Assembly (NCBI GenBank): GCA_031553755.1
Contig: JAVBKZ010000010.1
Span: forward strand, 26,467 to 90,466
Reading direction: 5' to 3'
Origin: JAIRVZ01 sp031553755
GTDB taxonomy: Bacteria > Bacteroidota > Bacteroidia > Bacteroidales > Azobacteroidaceae
Length of the DNA stretch: 64,000 nucleotides
Each line of letters begins with the position of its first letter. The first letter of the stretch is position 1. Below are positions 23,487 to 33,599 of the stretch, piece by piece. A program made the translations under genes and the position numbers. Below the pieces are notes generated by a model that saw only the letters and a program-made list of their open reading frames with translations, was not told where the DNA came from and did no database searches.

Positions 23487-23580
23487 TTGAGAATGGAGAG
23501 TTGAGAATGGAGAATGATTTTCGTTGATTTCACTTTCAATTCTCAACTCTCAATTCTCAATTCTCAATTCTCAACATCCC
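23487..23580. repeat. Intergenic hairpin, word TTGAGAATGGA / CAATTCTCAA
   Basis: A run of TTGAGAATGGAGAG words is followed, after GATTTTCGTTGATTTCA, by several CAATTCTCAACTCT words that are its reverse complement. A long hairpin can form just before the PL6 start. Confidence 0.75.
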
Positions 23581-26280
23581 ATGAAACAGATATTTACATC
23601 CATATTATTACTTCTTTCGTTTGTCGTACATGCACAGACGACTGTGATTAATACTTCTTTCGAAGATTATACTTTAGGAAGTATTAAGAACCAAAATAAA
23701 TGGACTACAACCAAAGGTAACGCGAACATTGTCGCAAGTACAGATTATGCCCATACCGGAAATAATGGATTGCAATTTTTGAATACAGTTGCCACTCAAG
23801 TTGATTTCGAACCTTACTCCAAATCAGTAATCGGAGTTGGAGGAGATGTTTATGTCGACTTTTGGATTAAAATAAAAAGTCTTGGAGCCACTTTTACAAT
23901 CATGGGATACGATTTAGGCTCTTCTACTAACAGGAACCTTGCCATAGAATTTGGCACGGATAATAAAATTAAAGTATATGATGGAAGTTCGGGTTCTGCA
24001 ACCGTTAAACCTGCCAATTATATAGTAAACACTTGGTATCGTTTGTCATTTAAACTCAGCCATTCTACGAAAAAATATTGGTTTGCCTTAAATGGAAGCC
24101 CATACAATACAGCCTTAGGTTTTAGAGAAGTTCAGGTAGAACCGGTTGATTTTCATTCTTTACGCTTTTCTCATCCGGCATCTACAACTAATTGCGATGT
24201 TGCCATTGATGATTTATACATCGGAAATAATCCTATTTCAGATATTAATTTCGCGGAAGCCACTCCTAACGAAACATTCGCAGTAACAGTGAATCAACCA
24301 ACCAATGCAACCATCACATTATCTCCCGAACCTGTTAATGGAAAATATGAAAAAGGAACCAAAGTAACGGCATCTGTAGAAATCCCGGATTTATGTAACT
24401 ATCGTTTTACGAAATTTACGGGAGATATTACAGCAACGACTAATCCTGCTGCATTTACCGTGAGTAAAGACATGACAATCGGAGCGCAAATTGATGAAAA
24501 TCCGGCAAACGGAACAACTCGTTCAGTTTCGACTACCGCTCAATTAACTTCAGCTTTAGCGGCAATGTGTCCCGGCGATATCATTGAATTAGCCGATGGA
24601 ACTTACAATATTTCTTCCCTTGCAATTACTCGTGGTGGTTGTGAAAGCCGTCCTATCATTATACGCGCTAAAAATCAAGGGATGGCAAAATTGACAGGAA
24701 AAGTAGCTTGGTCATTGAAACAAGTAGGATATGTTACTATTGAAGGTTTGGTGATAGAATCATCTTATGTTGCTACTATTTTCAAGTTGGAAGGATGTAA
24801 CAATATCCGCATAAGCAAAAATATTCTTCGCATGACTAAAGACAGCGAAGGACAAACTTCTAAATGGATTACAATCGGAGATTTATGGGACAATACAATT
24901 TGTACCAGTCATCATAACCGTATTGACCATAATTATTTCGATACCAAATTAGATGGCGGCGCATGGGTTATATTAGATGGCGCTCATGGAACTTCTCCCG
25001 GAGATATTTCGAAATACGACCGCATCGACCACAATTATTTCCGCAACAATACACCGCGTGCAGATAACGAAAAAGAAACTATCCGGTTAGGTGTTAGCGA
25101 TTTGACTCCTTGTAGTGCATATTGTACTGTTGAATACAATCTTTTTGAAGAATGCGATGGCGACCCCGAAATTGTTTCAGTTAAATCGTGTGACAATATC
25201 ATTCGTTACAATACTTTCCGTAAATGTTTGGGAACATTGAGTTTGCGTCAGGGATTCAGAAATACGGTTGAAGGAAACTATTTCTTCGGAGAAGGTAAAA
25301 TTGTAGAAGGTAATGGTTGTGGTGGAATTCGCGTGTATGCGAAAGACCATAAAATTTACAACAATTATTTCGAAGGATTAACCGGAGAAAAATGGGATGC
25401 TGCTTGCACCATTACCAATGGAGATAATGCCAATACATCAAACAGTTGGAGTTCGCATTTTATTCCCGAAAACGTAGTATTTGCATTCAATACATTCGTA
25501 AACAATAAATCAAATGTAGAAATCGGTTTTACCAATAACGACAATTACGGAAAAGCGCCGGCGAATTGCGTAATCTCGAATAACATCTTTATTGAAGATA
25601 CCAATCCGATTGTAAAAAGTTACAGTAGCAAATCTTTGTCAGGAGTAACTTTCTCAAATAACATCATGTATCCGACAGGAACGGCTACTTTAGGAATTAC
25701 ACTTACGGAAAGTCAGGCAAAACAAATCAATCCTCAATTGATAAAATCCGATTGTAAGACTCATGGCGATAATTGCAATGAAAATTTGCCTTATGCCGTA
25801 TACAAATTAACATCCGGAAGTCCGGCGATTAATGCTGCAACAGGAAGTTATGATTATGTCACCTTGGATTTTGAAGGACAAACTCGTGAAGGTGTTAAAA
25901 CAATCGGAGCAGATACGCATAGCAATACCGAAATTAAAATTGGTGTTTTGGGAACCGAACATGTTGGTCCGGATGCCATAGATTTCACTTTAACCATATC
26001 AAGTCCGAACAATATTTCCACAACAGTTGTAGAGAAACCTGTAGTTGATGTAGCAATTCTTGATAAAATAGCAATAGTTCAATTTGCAGCAGCAACTTTA
26101 TCTAATGTAAAAGTGAATATTTATGACATTACAGGTTTGTTGGCGAAGTCGGTTGATACAAAGGCATCTACAGGATTGAATCAACTAATGATTCCTTTGA
26201 GTGAATTGAATGGAATTTATATTATTGAAGTAAATACTAACGAATATAAGGCGACTAAGAAAGTTAGGATTTACCCCTAA
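23581..26280 (+). CDS. Secreted PL6-family alginate lyase with T9SS domain
   Basis: A right-handed beta-helix lyase. The start at 23581 (MKQIFTSILLLLSFVVHAQT) gives a proper signal peptide; an earlier in-frame ATG at 23524 lies inside a repeat. Residues from about 25-220 form a lectin-like beta-sandwich. A Divergent_InlB-type or bacterial-Ig-like segment follows, and then the PL6 domain from about residue 310 (PGDIIELADGTYNISSLAIT). It includes PEIVSVKSCDNIIRYNTF with the catalytic-type Lys and LSLRQGFRNTVEGNYFFGEG with Arg. The C-terminus (VNIYDITGLLAKSV, ending GIYIIEVNTNEYKATKKVRI) is a type A type IX sorting domain, so the enzyme is exported to the cell surface or medium. Confidence 0.92.
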   Translation: MKQIFTSILLLLSFVVHAQTTVINTSFEDYTLGSIKNQNKWTTTKGNANIVASTDYAHTGNNGLQFLNTVATQVDFEPYSKSVIGVGGDVYVDFWIKIKSLGATFTIMGYDLGSSTNRNLAIEFGTDNKIKVYDGSSGSATVKPANYIVNTWYRLSFKLSHSTKKYWFALNGSPYNTALGFREVQVEPVDFHSLRFSHPASTTNCDVAIDDLYIGNNPISDINFAEATPNETFAVTVNQPTNATITLSPEPVNGKYEKGTKVTASVEIPDLCNYRFTKFTGDITATTNPAAFTVSKDMTIGAQIDENPANGTTRSVSTTAQLTSALAAMCPGDIIELADGTYNISSLAITRGGCESRPIIIRAKNQGMAKLTGKVAWSLKQVGYVTIEGLVIESSYVATIFKLEGCNNIRISKNILRMTKDSEGQTSKWITIGDLWDNTICTSHHNRIDHNYFDTKLDGGAWVILDGAHGTSPGDISKYDRIDHNYFRNNTPRADNEKETIRLGVSDLTPCSAYCTVEYNLFEECDGDPEIVSVKSCDNIIRYNTFRKCLGTLSLRQGFRNTVEGNYFFGEGKIVEGNGCGGIRVYAKDHKIYNNYFEGLTGEKWDAACTITNGDNANTSNSWSSHFIPENVVFAFNTFVNNKSNVEIGFTNNDNYGKAPANCVISNNIFIEDTNPIVKSYSSKSLSGVTFSNNIMYPTGTATLGITLTESQAKQINPQLIKSDCKTHGDNCNENLPYAVYKLTSGSPAINAATGSYDYVTLDFEGQTREGVKTIGADTHSNTEIKIGVLGTEHVGPDAIDFTLTISSPNNISTTVVEKPVVDVAILDKIAIVQFAAATLSNVKVNIYDITGLLAKSVDTKASTGLNQLMIPLSELNGIYIIEVNTNEYKATKKVRIYP

Positions 26281-26335
26281 AGGGGACTTTTGTAAATACT
26301 GTTAGTTGCCTTTTTATTTTTAAATATTGAAACAA

Positions 26336-26400
26336 CAACGCAAAGCATTGGGAATATTTTACAAATGATTTTAACGATATCTTCAAAACTTTGTATAATG
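26336..26400. repeat. Intergenic hairpin, word CAAAACTTTG (degenerate copy)
   Basis: ACGCAAAGCATTGGGAAT and TTCAAAACTTTGTATAATG resemble the perfect hairpin at 28662-28722 that follows the next gene. Confidence 0.5.
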
Positions 26401-26468
26401 GTAATTACAAATGTATAAGATTAGAGATTAATAACAAATATTTTTATAACAAATTAAATTTTTATGTC

Positions 26469-28646
26469 ATGAAAAAATTAATTACACTTTTGTTTGCTTC
26501 GATGACGCTTTCGCTTTCGGCACAAACGTTACTGATTCAGGAAAATTTTCAAAATTGGACAGCGCAAGCTACTTCCGGAGTATATTCTATAACAAAAACA
26601 ATTACATCTGGAGGACAAGAAACATTTACTTCTGACAAATTAATTGTTCAACCTAGTCAATCTATTGGAGGTGCAGGTACTGCTGCCGGAAATGGAAATC
26701 CTTCAGTAGGAAGGGTTACTATTGGATCTACAAACGGATACTTAGAGTTACCAACTTTACCTTCTGTAGGAAAAATTCAAATAAAAGCAAATATAGGAAC
26801 TGACCAAAGAACAATGAAATTACAAATAAAAAATACTTTAGGTTCTTTTGATGATATTCCTAATTCAACAATTGCAGTTAGCAAAGATGTTACAGCTTTA
26901 TATGAATTTGAATATGAATACGCAACTCCAACTACAATTAGAGTTGTAACATCTAATAGTTCTTTGAACATATGGGATTTAGCTGTTTATTCCTATGAAC
27001 CATCTTCTTTAGAAACAACCTCCATTGTACCTGCCGAAAATGCAGAAGTATTATATTCTGCTTTAGATGCAGCAACAATTACATTCAACAAAACAATTTC
27101 GAAAGGGACAGGAACTATTACTTTGTCAGATGGAACTAATGTTGAAAATATTTCTTTAACCAATGTTACGATAAGCGATGCAGTTGCTTCAATTCCTCTT
27201 ACATTATCAGCAGATAAATCTTATACATTAACTGTTCCGGCAGGGACTTTTGTTGCAGGAGCGGAGTCTTCGACAGCAATAATTCGTCATTTTACGACAA
27301 TAGGAAGCCTTGCTAATGTAAATTATTTAATTAATGAAAATTTCGATACTAAAGATTTGAGTTCTTCTAACTGGGATAATGTGACTTCGAATACTGCGTT
27401 TAATACAAATAATTTATTTTATAAGGCAGGAGGTGCCGCTTCATTATCAATAGCCAGCAATATTCTACAAACTGTTGAACTGCCGGGTGCAGGCTCATTA
27501 GTTTATTGGGCAAAACATAGCAGTAGTAGCAATACTACACTTGATTTGGTTATTAGTGCCGATAAGGGGAATACAGGGACATTTACAGAAATTGGTAGAA
27601 TAACAAAACCAACTAATACAACATTTGCCTTGCAAAAAATTGATATTGATTATAATGGTCCTATTGTAATCAAAATGGAAGTTTCAGGAAGCGGTAGTAC
27701 TCAAATTGGCTTGGATAATATTACTCTGACTCCATATAAGGCAAATAAAATTCCAGTGATAGAAGATGTATATACAGCTCCTCGCTATCCAAGTGAATCG
27801 GATGCCATCAAAATTATAGGAAAAGTTACAGATGCGGATATTGAAACAATACAAGCACAATGGGGAACAGATGCTACTTTATCAGGAGGAACAATTGCTT
27901 TAACATTGAATGGTGGTGTTTATGAATCAGCGACTATTCCATCTTTAGATGCAGACCAAACATTATACTATCAAATAATTGCGACTGATGCATCTTCTGT
28001 TATAAAATCAAGTATTTACGAAATTCCTATTTATAAAGCATACACTAACGCTGAGAATTTTAATACCAATTTTACATCTCTTGTTACATCCGGTTTTAGT
28101 AATGTAGGCCCGATAGTATCAAATAATGTTACATATAACTTTACAGCAGCTTCACGAACTACTAATACTACAAAAAATATTGAAGGAACAACAATTGTAT
28201 TGGAAAAATTAGCAAGTGAAGGAAGTATATCTGCTGATTTTACATCGTTGGGAAGTATCAATTTTGACGTATTACAGACTTCGGGAACTGTGACTTTAGC
28301 TATTTACAAAAACGATGCAAGTAATGAAGATAATCGGATAAAAACAGTAACTATAGCCGGAACTCCCGGTGCTGTAAATACAGGAGATATAGAATTTAAT
28401 TTATCCTCGTCAACTAGAGTTATTATTAAAAATCTAGGAGGAGGTCAAGTTTCGATTGATAATTTACGTTGGTCTTCTTATACTGCTACCACCATCAAAG
28501 AAACTCAAAACTCAGCTACTCCTGTTTCCGAACAATACTATACAATAACAGGAGTTTTAGTTTCTCCTTCTGCAACTGGTTTTCTTATTAAGAAGACTAC
28601 TTATGACAATGGAGTAATCGAAACAACAAAGATTTTCAAAAAATAA
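26469..28646 (+). CDS. Secreted multidomain protein with the shared FQNW module
   Basis: The start at 26469 (MKKLITLLFASMTLSLSAQT) gives a clean signal peptide; the longer frame from 26391 lacks one. Residues about 22-180 form a beta-sandwich module (QENFQNWTAQATSG, LELPTLPSVGKIQIKANIG) that is also present in the next protein. Residues about 185-285 resemble a CopC/Big_5-type Ig domain (VPAENAEVLYSALDAATITF). Two more jelly-roll-like segments follow. The C-terminus YYTITGVLVSPSATGFLIKK is a variant sorting domain. No catalytic motif is seen. Binding of the target glycan at the cell surface is a reasonable guess. Confidence 0.8.
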   Translation: MKKLITLLFASMTLSLSAQTLLIQENFQNWTAQATSGVYSITKTITSGGQETFTSDKLIVQPSQSIGGAGTAAGNGNPSVGRVTIGSTNGYLELPTLPSVGKIQIKANIGTDQRTMKLQIKNTLGSFDDIPNSTIAVSKDVTALYEFEYEYATPTTIRVVTSNSSLNIWDLAVYSYEPSSLETTSIVPAENAEVLYSALDAATITFNKTISKGTGTITLSDGTNVENISLTNVTISDAVASIPLTLSADKSYTLTVPAGTFVAGAESSTAIIRHFTTIGSLANVNYLINENFDTKDLSSSNWDNVTSNTAFNTNNLFYKAGGAASLSIASNILQTVELPGAGSLVYWAKHSSSSNTTLDLVISADKGNTGTFTEIGRITKPTNTTFALQKIDIDYNGPIVIKMEVSGSGSTQIGLDNITLTPYKANKIPVIEDVYTAPRYPSESDAIKIIGKVTDADIETIQAQWGTDATLSGGTIALTLNGGVYESATIPSLDADQTLYYQIIATDASSVIKSSIYEIPIYKAYTNAENFNTNFTSLVTSGFSNVGPIVSNNVTYNFTAASRTTNTTKNIEGTTIVLEKLASEGSISADFTSLGSINFDVLQTSGTVTLAIYKNDASNEDNRIKTVTIAGTPGAVNTGDIEFNLSSSTRVIIKNLGGGQVSIDNLRWSSYTATTIKETQNSATPVSEQYYTITGVLVSPSATGFLIKKTTYDNGVIETTKIFKK

Positions 28647-28661
28647 TTGATTTGAAACCTC

Positions 28662-28722
28662 GATGCAAAGTTTTGAGAAAATAATGCAAATAAAAATAAG
28701 CTGTTTTTCAAAACTTTGCATC
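28662..28722. repeat. Intergenic hairpin, perfect 15-bp inverted repeat
   Basis: GATGCAAAGTTTTGA (28662-28676) and TCAAAACTTTGCATC (28708-28722) pair perfectly around 31 bases. The stem lies just after the stop of the preceding gene. Confidence 0.8.
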
Positions 28723-28783
28723 ATATATAAAATAAAATCAGACCGACTAATAATAATAAGAATCATAGTTAAAATTACTCATC

Positions 28784-30262
28784 ATGAAGAAAATTGTACT
28801 AACAATGTTGACTTGTACAAGCGTATTGTTCGCTAATGCACAGTTAATTACAAGGGATTTTTTGACAGGTTATACTGTCGGAAACAATTTGGAAAAGGGC
28901 ACTTATGCCAATACAACTCAAGGAGTTGGAACTCCAATTATGGCTAATCAATGGAGTCGGTCTGGTAAAGATGATGCTAATAATACATCTGGAGCAAATC
29001 CTAAAACTGTAGCTGCTCTTACTTATAGCGGATATTCTGAATCAGGTAAGGATGTTGCTGTTGATTTACTTCAATTAGCAGAAGGAGGAAGAACGTCTAT
29101 TTATTCTATAGCAAGCGATAACGTATATGGTGCAGGAACTTATTATGTGGCATTCATGTATAATGTGAGTGCTGCAAGTACAGACGCGGGAAATGAATTT
29201 TTCTCAATAGATGGAAACTACACAGGAAATTCCCAACGTGCAAGATTTGGAGTAAAAGGAATTAACGAAAATACGTATGCTATAGGATTAGGAGATGGAG
29301 GTGTACCAACTGATTTCTCAGGAACATATAATTTTAACCAAACATATTTGGCTGTTGTTAAAGTAACAATCGATGGAACAGGAGTTGGAACCACATGGGT
29401 ATATATTAATCCGGATACAAAGGGAACAGAACCTACTACAGCGACAGCGACATGTGGTATAACAGGAACTGCATTGAAATCTGTTAGAGGTATTGTTATT
29501 CGTCAAAGAAGCTCTTTGGCTGCTCAAATTGGAGGTATTCGCTTGGCAAAATCATGGAGCGATGCATTAGGTGAATCTCAAGATGATGGTGGAACTTATG
29601 TTTCTAAAGAAATCATTCACGAAAATTTCCAAAATTGGCCGGCACAAGCCTCCAATGGAAATTACACTCAATCAATTAGTGTGGGAACGGCAACCGGAAA
29701 TGTTGTAATGGCTAATTGTATCATTGAACCCGAAAAAGAATATGCAGCTGCAAGTCCAAGTTCCACAGGTAGATTGACTCTTCAAAAATCAAATGGAACA
29801 GGTGGTGCTGGTGCAGTTGAATTTCCTGAGGTATCTAGTTGTGGGTCTATTAAATTAAACCTGAATAGTGGTTCATTAGGAAAGAGTCTTACTCTTCAAA
29901 AGAAATCGGGTGATACTTGGGTAGAGCTTAAAACATTTACTTTGTCATCAACTGCTGCTGAAGAAGGAAAAACTTCATGTGTCGCCGGCAACTACGAATA
30001 TGAGGTAAAATCAGCGACTCCGGTTACATTGCGAGTTATTAATCCTACAACTTCTACAATTTACATTTGGGAAGCATGGGTAACTGATTATATAAAGACT
30101 TCTACATATAATAAGCAAGCAAGTACTGATAAAGGAAATGTTATATCAACCCGTTATTACACGCTTACCGGTGTTCGCGTTCAGGAGCCGGCTTCCGGTA
30201 TTTTCATTCAACAATCGATATACGAAAACGGAGCGGTTGAAACCATTAAAATCATGAAGTGA
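28784..30262 (+). CDS. Secreted protein with LamG-like and shared FQNW modules
   Basis: The 492-residue protein has a signal peptide (MKKIVLTMLTCTSVLFANAQ). Residues about 20-250 look like a concanavalin-like beta-sandwich (YYVAFMYNVSAASTDAGNEF, IGGIRLAKSWSDALG). Residues about 268-425 repeat the module of the preceding protein (HENFQNWPAQASNGNYTQSI, VEFPEVSSCGSIKLNLNSG, IYIWEAWVTDY). The C-terminus YYTLTGVRVQEPASGIFIQQ is a variant type IX sorting domain. No enzyme motif is visible. It lies directly before SusC and may be a surface glycan-binding protein. Confidence 0.8.
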   Translation: MKKIVLTMLTCTSVLFANAQLITRDFLTGYTVGNNLEKGTYANTTQGVGTPIMANQWSRSGKDDANNTSGANPKTVAALTYSGYSESGKDVAVDLLQLAEGGRTSIYSIASDNVYGAGTYYVAFMYNVSAASTDAGNEFFSIDGNYTGNSQRARFGVKGINENTYAIGLGDGGVPTDFSGTYNFNQTYLAVVKVTIDGTGVGTTWVYINPDTKGTEPTTATATCGITGTALKSVRGIVIRQRSSLAAQIGGIRLAKSWSDALGESQDDGGTYVSKEIIHENFQNWPAQASNGNYTQSISVGTATGNVVMANCIIEPEKEYAAASPSSTGRLTLQKSNGTGGAGAVEFPEVSSCGSIKLNLNSGSLGKSLTLQKKSGDTWVELKTFTLSSTAAEEGKTSCVAGNYEYEVKSATPVTLRVINPTTSTIYIWEAWVTDYIKTSTYNKQASTDKGNVISTRYYTLTGVRVQEPASGIFIQQSIYENGAVETIKIMK

Positions 30263-30275
30263 TAATTACCATTAT

Positions 30276-30402
30276 AGGAAGTTAGGTGAAGTTATAGGGA
30301 GTTAAAGGAAGTTAGAAGAATATTCCTTTAACTCTCTCTAACTCCCTCTTAACTCTCTCTAACTCCCTCTAACTCCCTCTAACTTCGTTTAACTCCCTTT
30401 AA
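30276..30402. repeat. Intergenic hairpin, word GGGAGTTA / TAACTCCC
   Basis: GGAAGTTAGGTGAAGTTATA and GGGAGTTAAAGGAAGTTAGA are followed by about nine TAACTCCCTC words. These are the reverse complement, so a long imperfect stem can form before susC. The same word recurs at 41292-41400. Confidence 0.8.
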
Positions 30403-30415
30403 AAACAAATTTTCC

Positions 30416-33400
30416 ATGAAAAAGACTTGGAATCAATTAACAAAATTTACTTATTTGCTGCTGTTAAGTACATTTTTCTTTTTGTTACAGGCGGCAACTA
30501 TTTCAGTCAACGCGCAATCCAAGACCGTGACGGGAACCATTGTCGATGAAACAGACTATCCTCTTATCGGAGTGAGTGTTGCAGTAAAAGGTACTACTAC
30601 AGGAACCATAACCGACATCGACGGTAAGTATTCTATTTCAGTATCTAACGCCAATGCGGCGATTCAATTTTCATTCATAGGCTATGTAGCTCAAACAATT
30701 ACAGTTGGTAATCAAAACGTTATTGATGTAACAATGAAAGAAGATACACAAACCTTAGACGAAGTGGTTGTCGTAGGTTATGGTGTACAAAAGAAATCAC
30801 ATTTGACCGGTTCGGTCTCAAAATTAAAAGGTGATGGCTTGGATGAACTGCCGATATCTCGCGTTGATCAGGCTTTACAAGGAAAAATTGCCGGAGTTTC
30901 TATCGAAAACACAACCTCAGAAGTAGGAGAAACCCCTGTAATCCGCATTCGCGGAACAGGTTCCATCAGTGCAGGCAGCGAGCCCCTAATCGTTGTAGAC
31001 GGATTTCCAATGACAGGAAGTGGCGGACTTGAGAGTATCAACTCCGCGGATGTATTATCCGTTGAAGTATTGAAAGATGCAGCTTCTGCCGCCATTTATG
31101 GTTCGCGTGCTGCAAATGGAGTTATCATGGTAACCACTAAAAGCGGAACAGTCAATAAACCCAAATATACATTCAAAACTTATGCAGGAACTAAATCTCC
31201 ATATTCGCTTCACCCGGTAATGAATACCGTTGAATATGTGGATATGCTTGAGCGCGAAGCTGCTTTAGGCGGACCTGTTGTTGGTAATGGAGATAAAGCG
31301 GCACAGATCGTTGCATTAAATAATGGAAATACGGATTGGCAGCAAGAAGGATTGCGTGATAACGCGATGATATATAATGCTCAATTTTCTGTAGCCGGAG
31401 GGAAGAAAGATTTGAAATATTACTTTTCAACATCATATACAGACGACCAAGGTATTATGATCGACAATGACTACCAAAAATTCAATGTAAGAGCTAAAGT
31501 AGATGCTTTGTTGTCGCAAAAAGTAAAATTCGGATTCAATTTTGCTCCATCTTATTCTAAACGTCAGCGCCCGGCTACCAATTTTATTGATTTTTACCGA
31601 TTCTATTCCTGGTTACCAGAAAAGCATACTGAATATACTGCAAATCTTACCGGTAAGACTATCGGGGATTATGCTCACGGCCGCGATTTTAATAATATTC
31701 CCGGATCAGCATTGATAGACCCCCGAACAGGAACTTCACCATTTTCATCCACTTCAGTAATTAACATGTGGCAAACGGTGAATAACAATCCCCGCTCGAT
31801 AATGGATAATGACAAACGCTATCAAACCAATTATCAAATGAATGGTACTGCTTATTTGTCTTTCGAATTAGCCAAAGGACTGGAATTTAAAACAAGTGAT
31901 GGATTCAATGTAAAGTATGTTCAGGCAGACGAGTACCGGAATAAAATGGCTCGTAAAGATGGGGAACCCAATCAAGCTACATTTGGAAGCGTGTTAACGA
32001 TTGATATGCTTTCGGAAAATACATTGACTTATGAAAAGAAAATAAATAAGATACATGATTTCAGTATCATGGGAGGCTTTTCTGCTCAGCAAACCAAATA
32101 TACTAATACCAATGTTGTGGGAGTGAATGCACCAACTGACTTGGTAAAAAATCTTAAACAAATGTCATTGATATTGTCCGATCCAACTTACAGCTACCCA
32201 GATAAAGAATCGTTAATTTCTCTTTTATCTCGTGCAACTTATAGCTATGAAGACAAATATTTGATGTCGGCCAGTATTCGTGGCGATAAATCTTCTCTGT
32301 TTGCAGAAGGTCATCAATGGGCTGTATTTCCTTCAGTTTCTTTAGGTTGGAGAATGTCTGAAGAAAAATTCATGAAACAATATGAGTGGCTTGACCAACT
32401 TAAATTAAGAGGAAGCTGGGGGATGACCGGTAATAAAGAGATTATGCCTTATGCCTATTTGACTACGATGGATTTGGCTAGTTATTCTTTGGGAAATGCC
32501 AATGGGAATGTGGTTCCAGGCTTGGCTAATACAAGCGGAATCATAGGTAACCCGGATATCTCATGGGAAAGTACTTTCGAATATAATACAGGAGTCGATA
32601 TTTCAGTATTGAAAAGCCATTTGAACCTGAGTGTTGAATATTATTATTCAATCACAAATAAATTATTGTTTCAAGAACCAATTCCTTCTATAACAGGATA
32701 TTCCTCTTATTGGAACAATGTTGGTAAAGTTCGTAATAAAGGAGTTGACATTGAATTAAGCAGTATAAATATATTGAAAAAAGATTTCGAGTGGGGAACT
32801 TCCCTGAATTTTTCTCACAATCGCAACCGCTTGTTGGAATTGGGAAGTGGCGAAGAGCGTCTGATAAACTACGGAGAACGCAATGAAATTTATGTGGCTA
32901 AGGTAGGAGACCCGGCCATTCAATATTACGGATATAAAGTAATTGGAGTCTGGAATAGCGCAGAAGAAATTGCAGCCAATCCACATCATAATCTGGATGT
33001 TCCCGGAGGTTTAAGAGTTGCCAATACTAATGGAGATGGCGTGATCAACGATGAAGATAGAGTTCCGTTAGGGAATCCTTACCCCGACTTCAATTGGGGT
33101 ATAACCAATACATTTAAATATAAAGATTTTGATTTTTCATTTATGTTTCAGGGGGTTCAAGGAATTGATGTCTTTAATGGAGACGGATATTATCAGGAAA
33201 TAAAGAAATTGGATAAAAACTATACTAAAAATCGTTGGATCAATGCGGAAAATCCCGGAGACGGAAAAACGCCTTACTTTACCAATGGAATTCCATGGGA
33301 ACTAACCAATTACATGATTGAAGACGGTTCTTATATTGCGCTTCGTGATGTTACTTTAGGATATAAATTATCCAAAAAGACATTGAGGCATTTAGGTGTC

Positions 33401-33586
33401 GGATCTTTCAGAGCTTATGTTACCGCTCAAAACTTACTTTATTTTATGGCTGATGGATATCGGGGAATTAATCCTGAGGCACGTTTGACAAGTGGTGAAT
33501 ATGGTTCTTCTCTGGTTGGAGGATACCAACGTGGAGGATTTCCTATACAACGTACTTTTACTATAGGGATTGATTTAACATTCTAA
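30416..33586 (+). CDS. SusC/RagA-type TonB-dependent outer-membrane transporter
   Basis: The 1,056-residue protein imports oligosaccharides across the outer membrane. Features are a signal peptide (LLLLSTFFFLLQAATISVNA), a carboxypeptidase-regulatory-like domain (VTGTIVDETDYPLIGVSVAV), the TonB-box region LDEVVVVGYGVQKKSHLTGS, a plug with IRIRGTGSISAGSEPLIVVD and YGSRAANGVIMVTTKSG, and a beta-barrel ending in aromatic RTFTIGIDLTF. It pairs with the SusD-like gene 13 bases downstream. In this locus the cargo should be alginate or related uronide oligomers. Confidence 0.97.
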   Translation: MKKTWNQLTKFTYLLLLSTFFFLLQAATISVNAQSKTVTGTIVDETDYPLIGVSVAVKGTTTGTITDIDGKYSISVSNANAAIQFSFIGYVAQTITVGNQNVIDVTMKEDTQTLDEVVVVGYGVQKKSHLTGSVSKLKGDGLDELPISRVDQALQGKIAGVSIENTTSEVGETPVIRIRGTGSISAGSEPLIVVDGFPMTGSGGLESINSADVLSVEVLKDAASAAIYGSRAANGVIMVTTKSGTVNKPKYTFKTYAGTKSPYSLHPVMNTVEYVDMLEREAALGGPVVGNGDKAAQIVALNNGNTDWQQEGLRDNAMIYNAQFSVAGGKKDLKYYFSTSYTDDQGIMIDNDYQKFNVRAKVDALLSQKVKFGFNFAPSYSKRQRPATNFIDFYRFYSWLPEKHTEYTANLTGKTIGDYAHGRDFNNIPGSALIDPRTGTSPFSSTSVINMWQTVNNNPRSIMDNDKRYQTNYQMNGTAYLSFELAKGLEFKTSDGFNVKYVQADEYRNKMARKDGEPNQATFGSVLTIDMLSENTLTYEKKINKIHDFSIMGGFSAQQTKYTNTNVVGVNAPTDLVKNLKQMSLILSDPTYSYPDKESLISLLSRATYSYEDKYLMSASIRGDKSSLFAEGHQWAVFPSVSLGWRMSEEKFMKQYEWLDQLKLRGSWGMTGNKEIMPYAYLTTMDLASYSLGNANGNVVPGLANTSGIIGNPDISWESTFEYNTGVDISVLKSHLNLSVEYYYSITNKLLFQEPIPSITGYSSYWNNVGKVRNKGVDIELSSINILKKDFEWGTSLNFSHNRNRLLELGSGEERLINYGERNEIYVAKVGDPAIQYYGYKVIGVWNSAEEIAANPHHNLDVPGGLRVANTNGDGVINDEDRVPLGNPYPDFNWGITNTFKYKDFDFSFMFQGVQGIDVFNGDGYYQEIKKLDKNYTKNRWINAENPGDGKTPYFTNGIPWELTNYMIEDGSYIALRDVTLGYKLSKKTLRHLGVGSFRAYVTAQNLLYFMADGYRGINPEARLTSGEYGSSLVGGYQRGGFPIQRTFTIGIDLTF

Positions 33587-33599
33587 ACTCCAAAATGAT

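Noticed and set aside
23524..23580. Earlier start for the PL6 gene (MISLSILNSQFSILNSQ)
   Set aside because: It translates the repeat words and hides the signal peptide that begins at 23581.
26391..26468. Earlier start for the secreted protein at 26469
   Set aside because: The extra residues are not a signal sequence and lie in the intergenic hairpin region. MKKLITLLFASMTLSLSA is the proper start.
30276..30402. Possible CRISPR array (regular TAACTCCC units)
   Set aside because: The units are 10-12 bases with no unique spacers, and they pair with an upstream arm, so this is a hairpin of tandem words.
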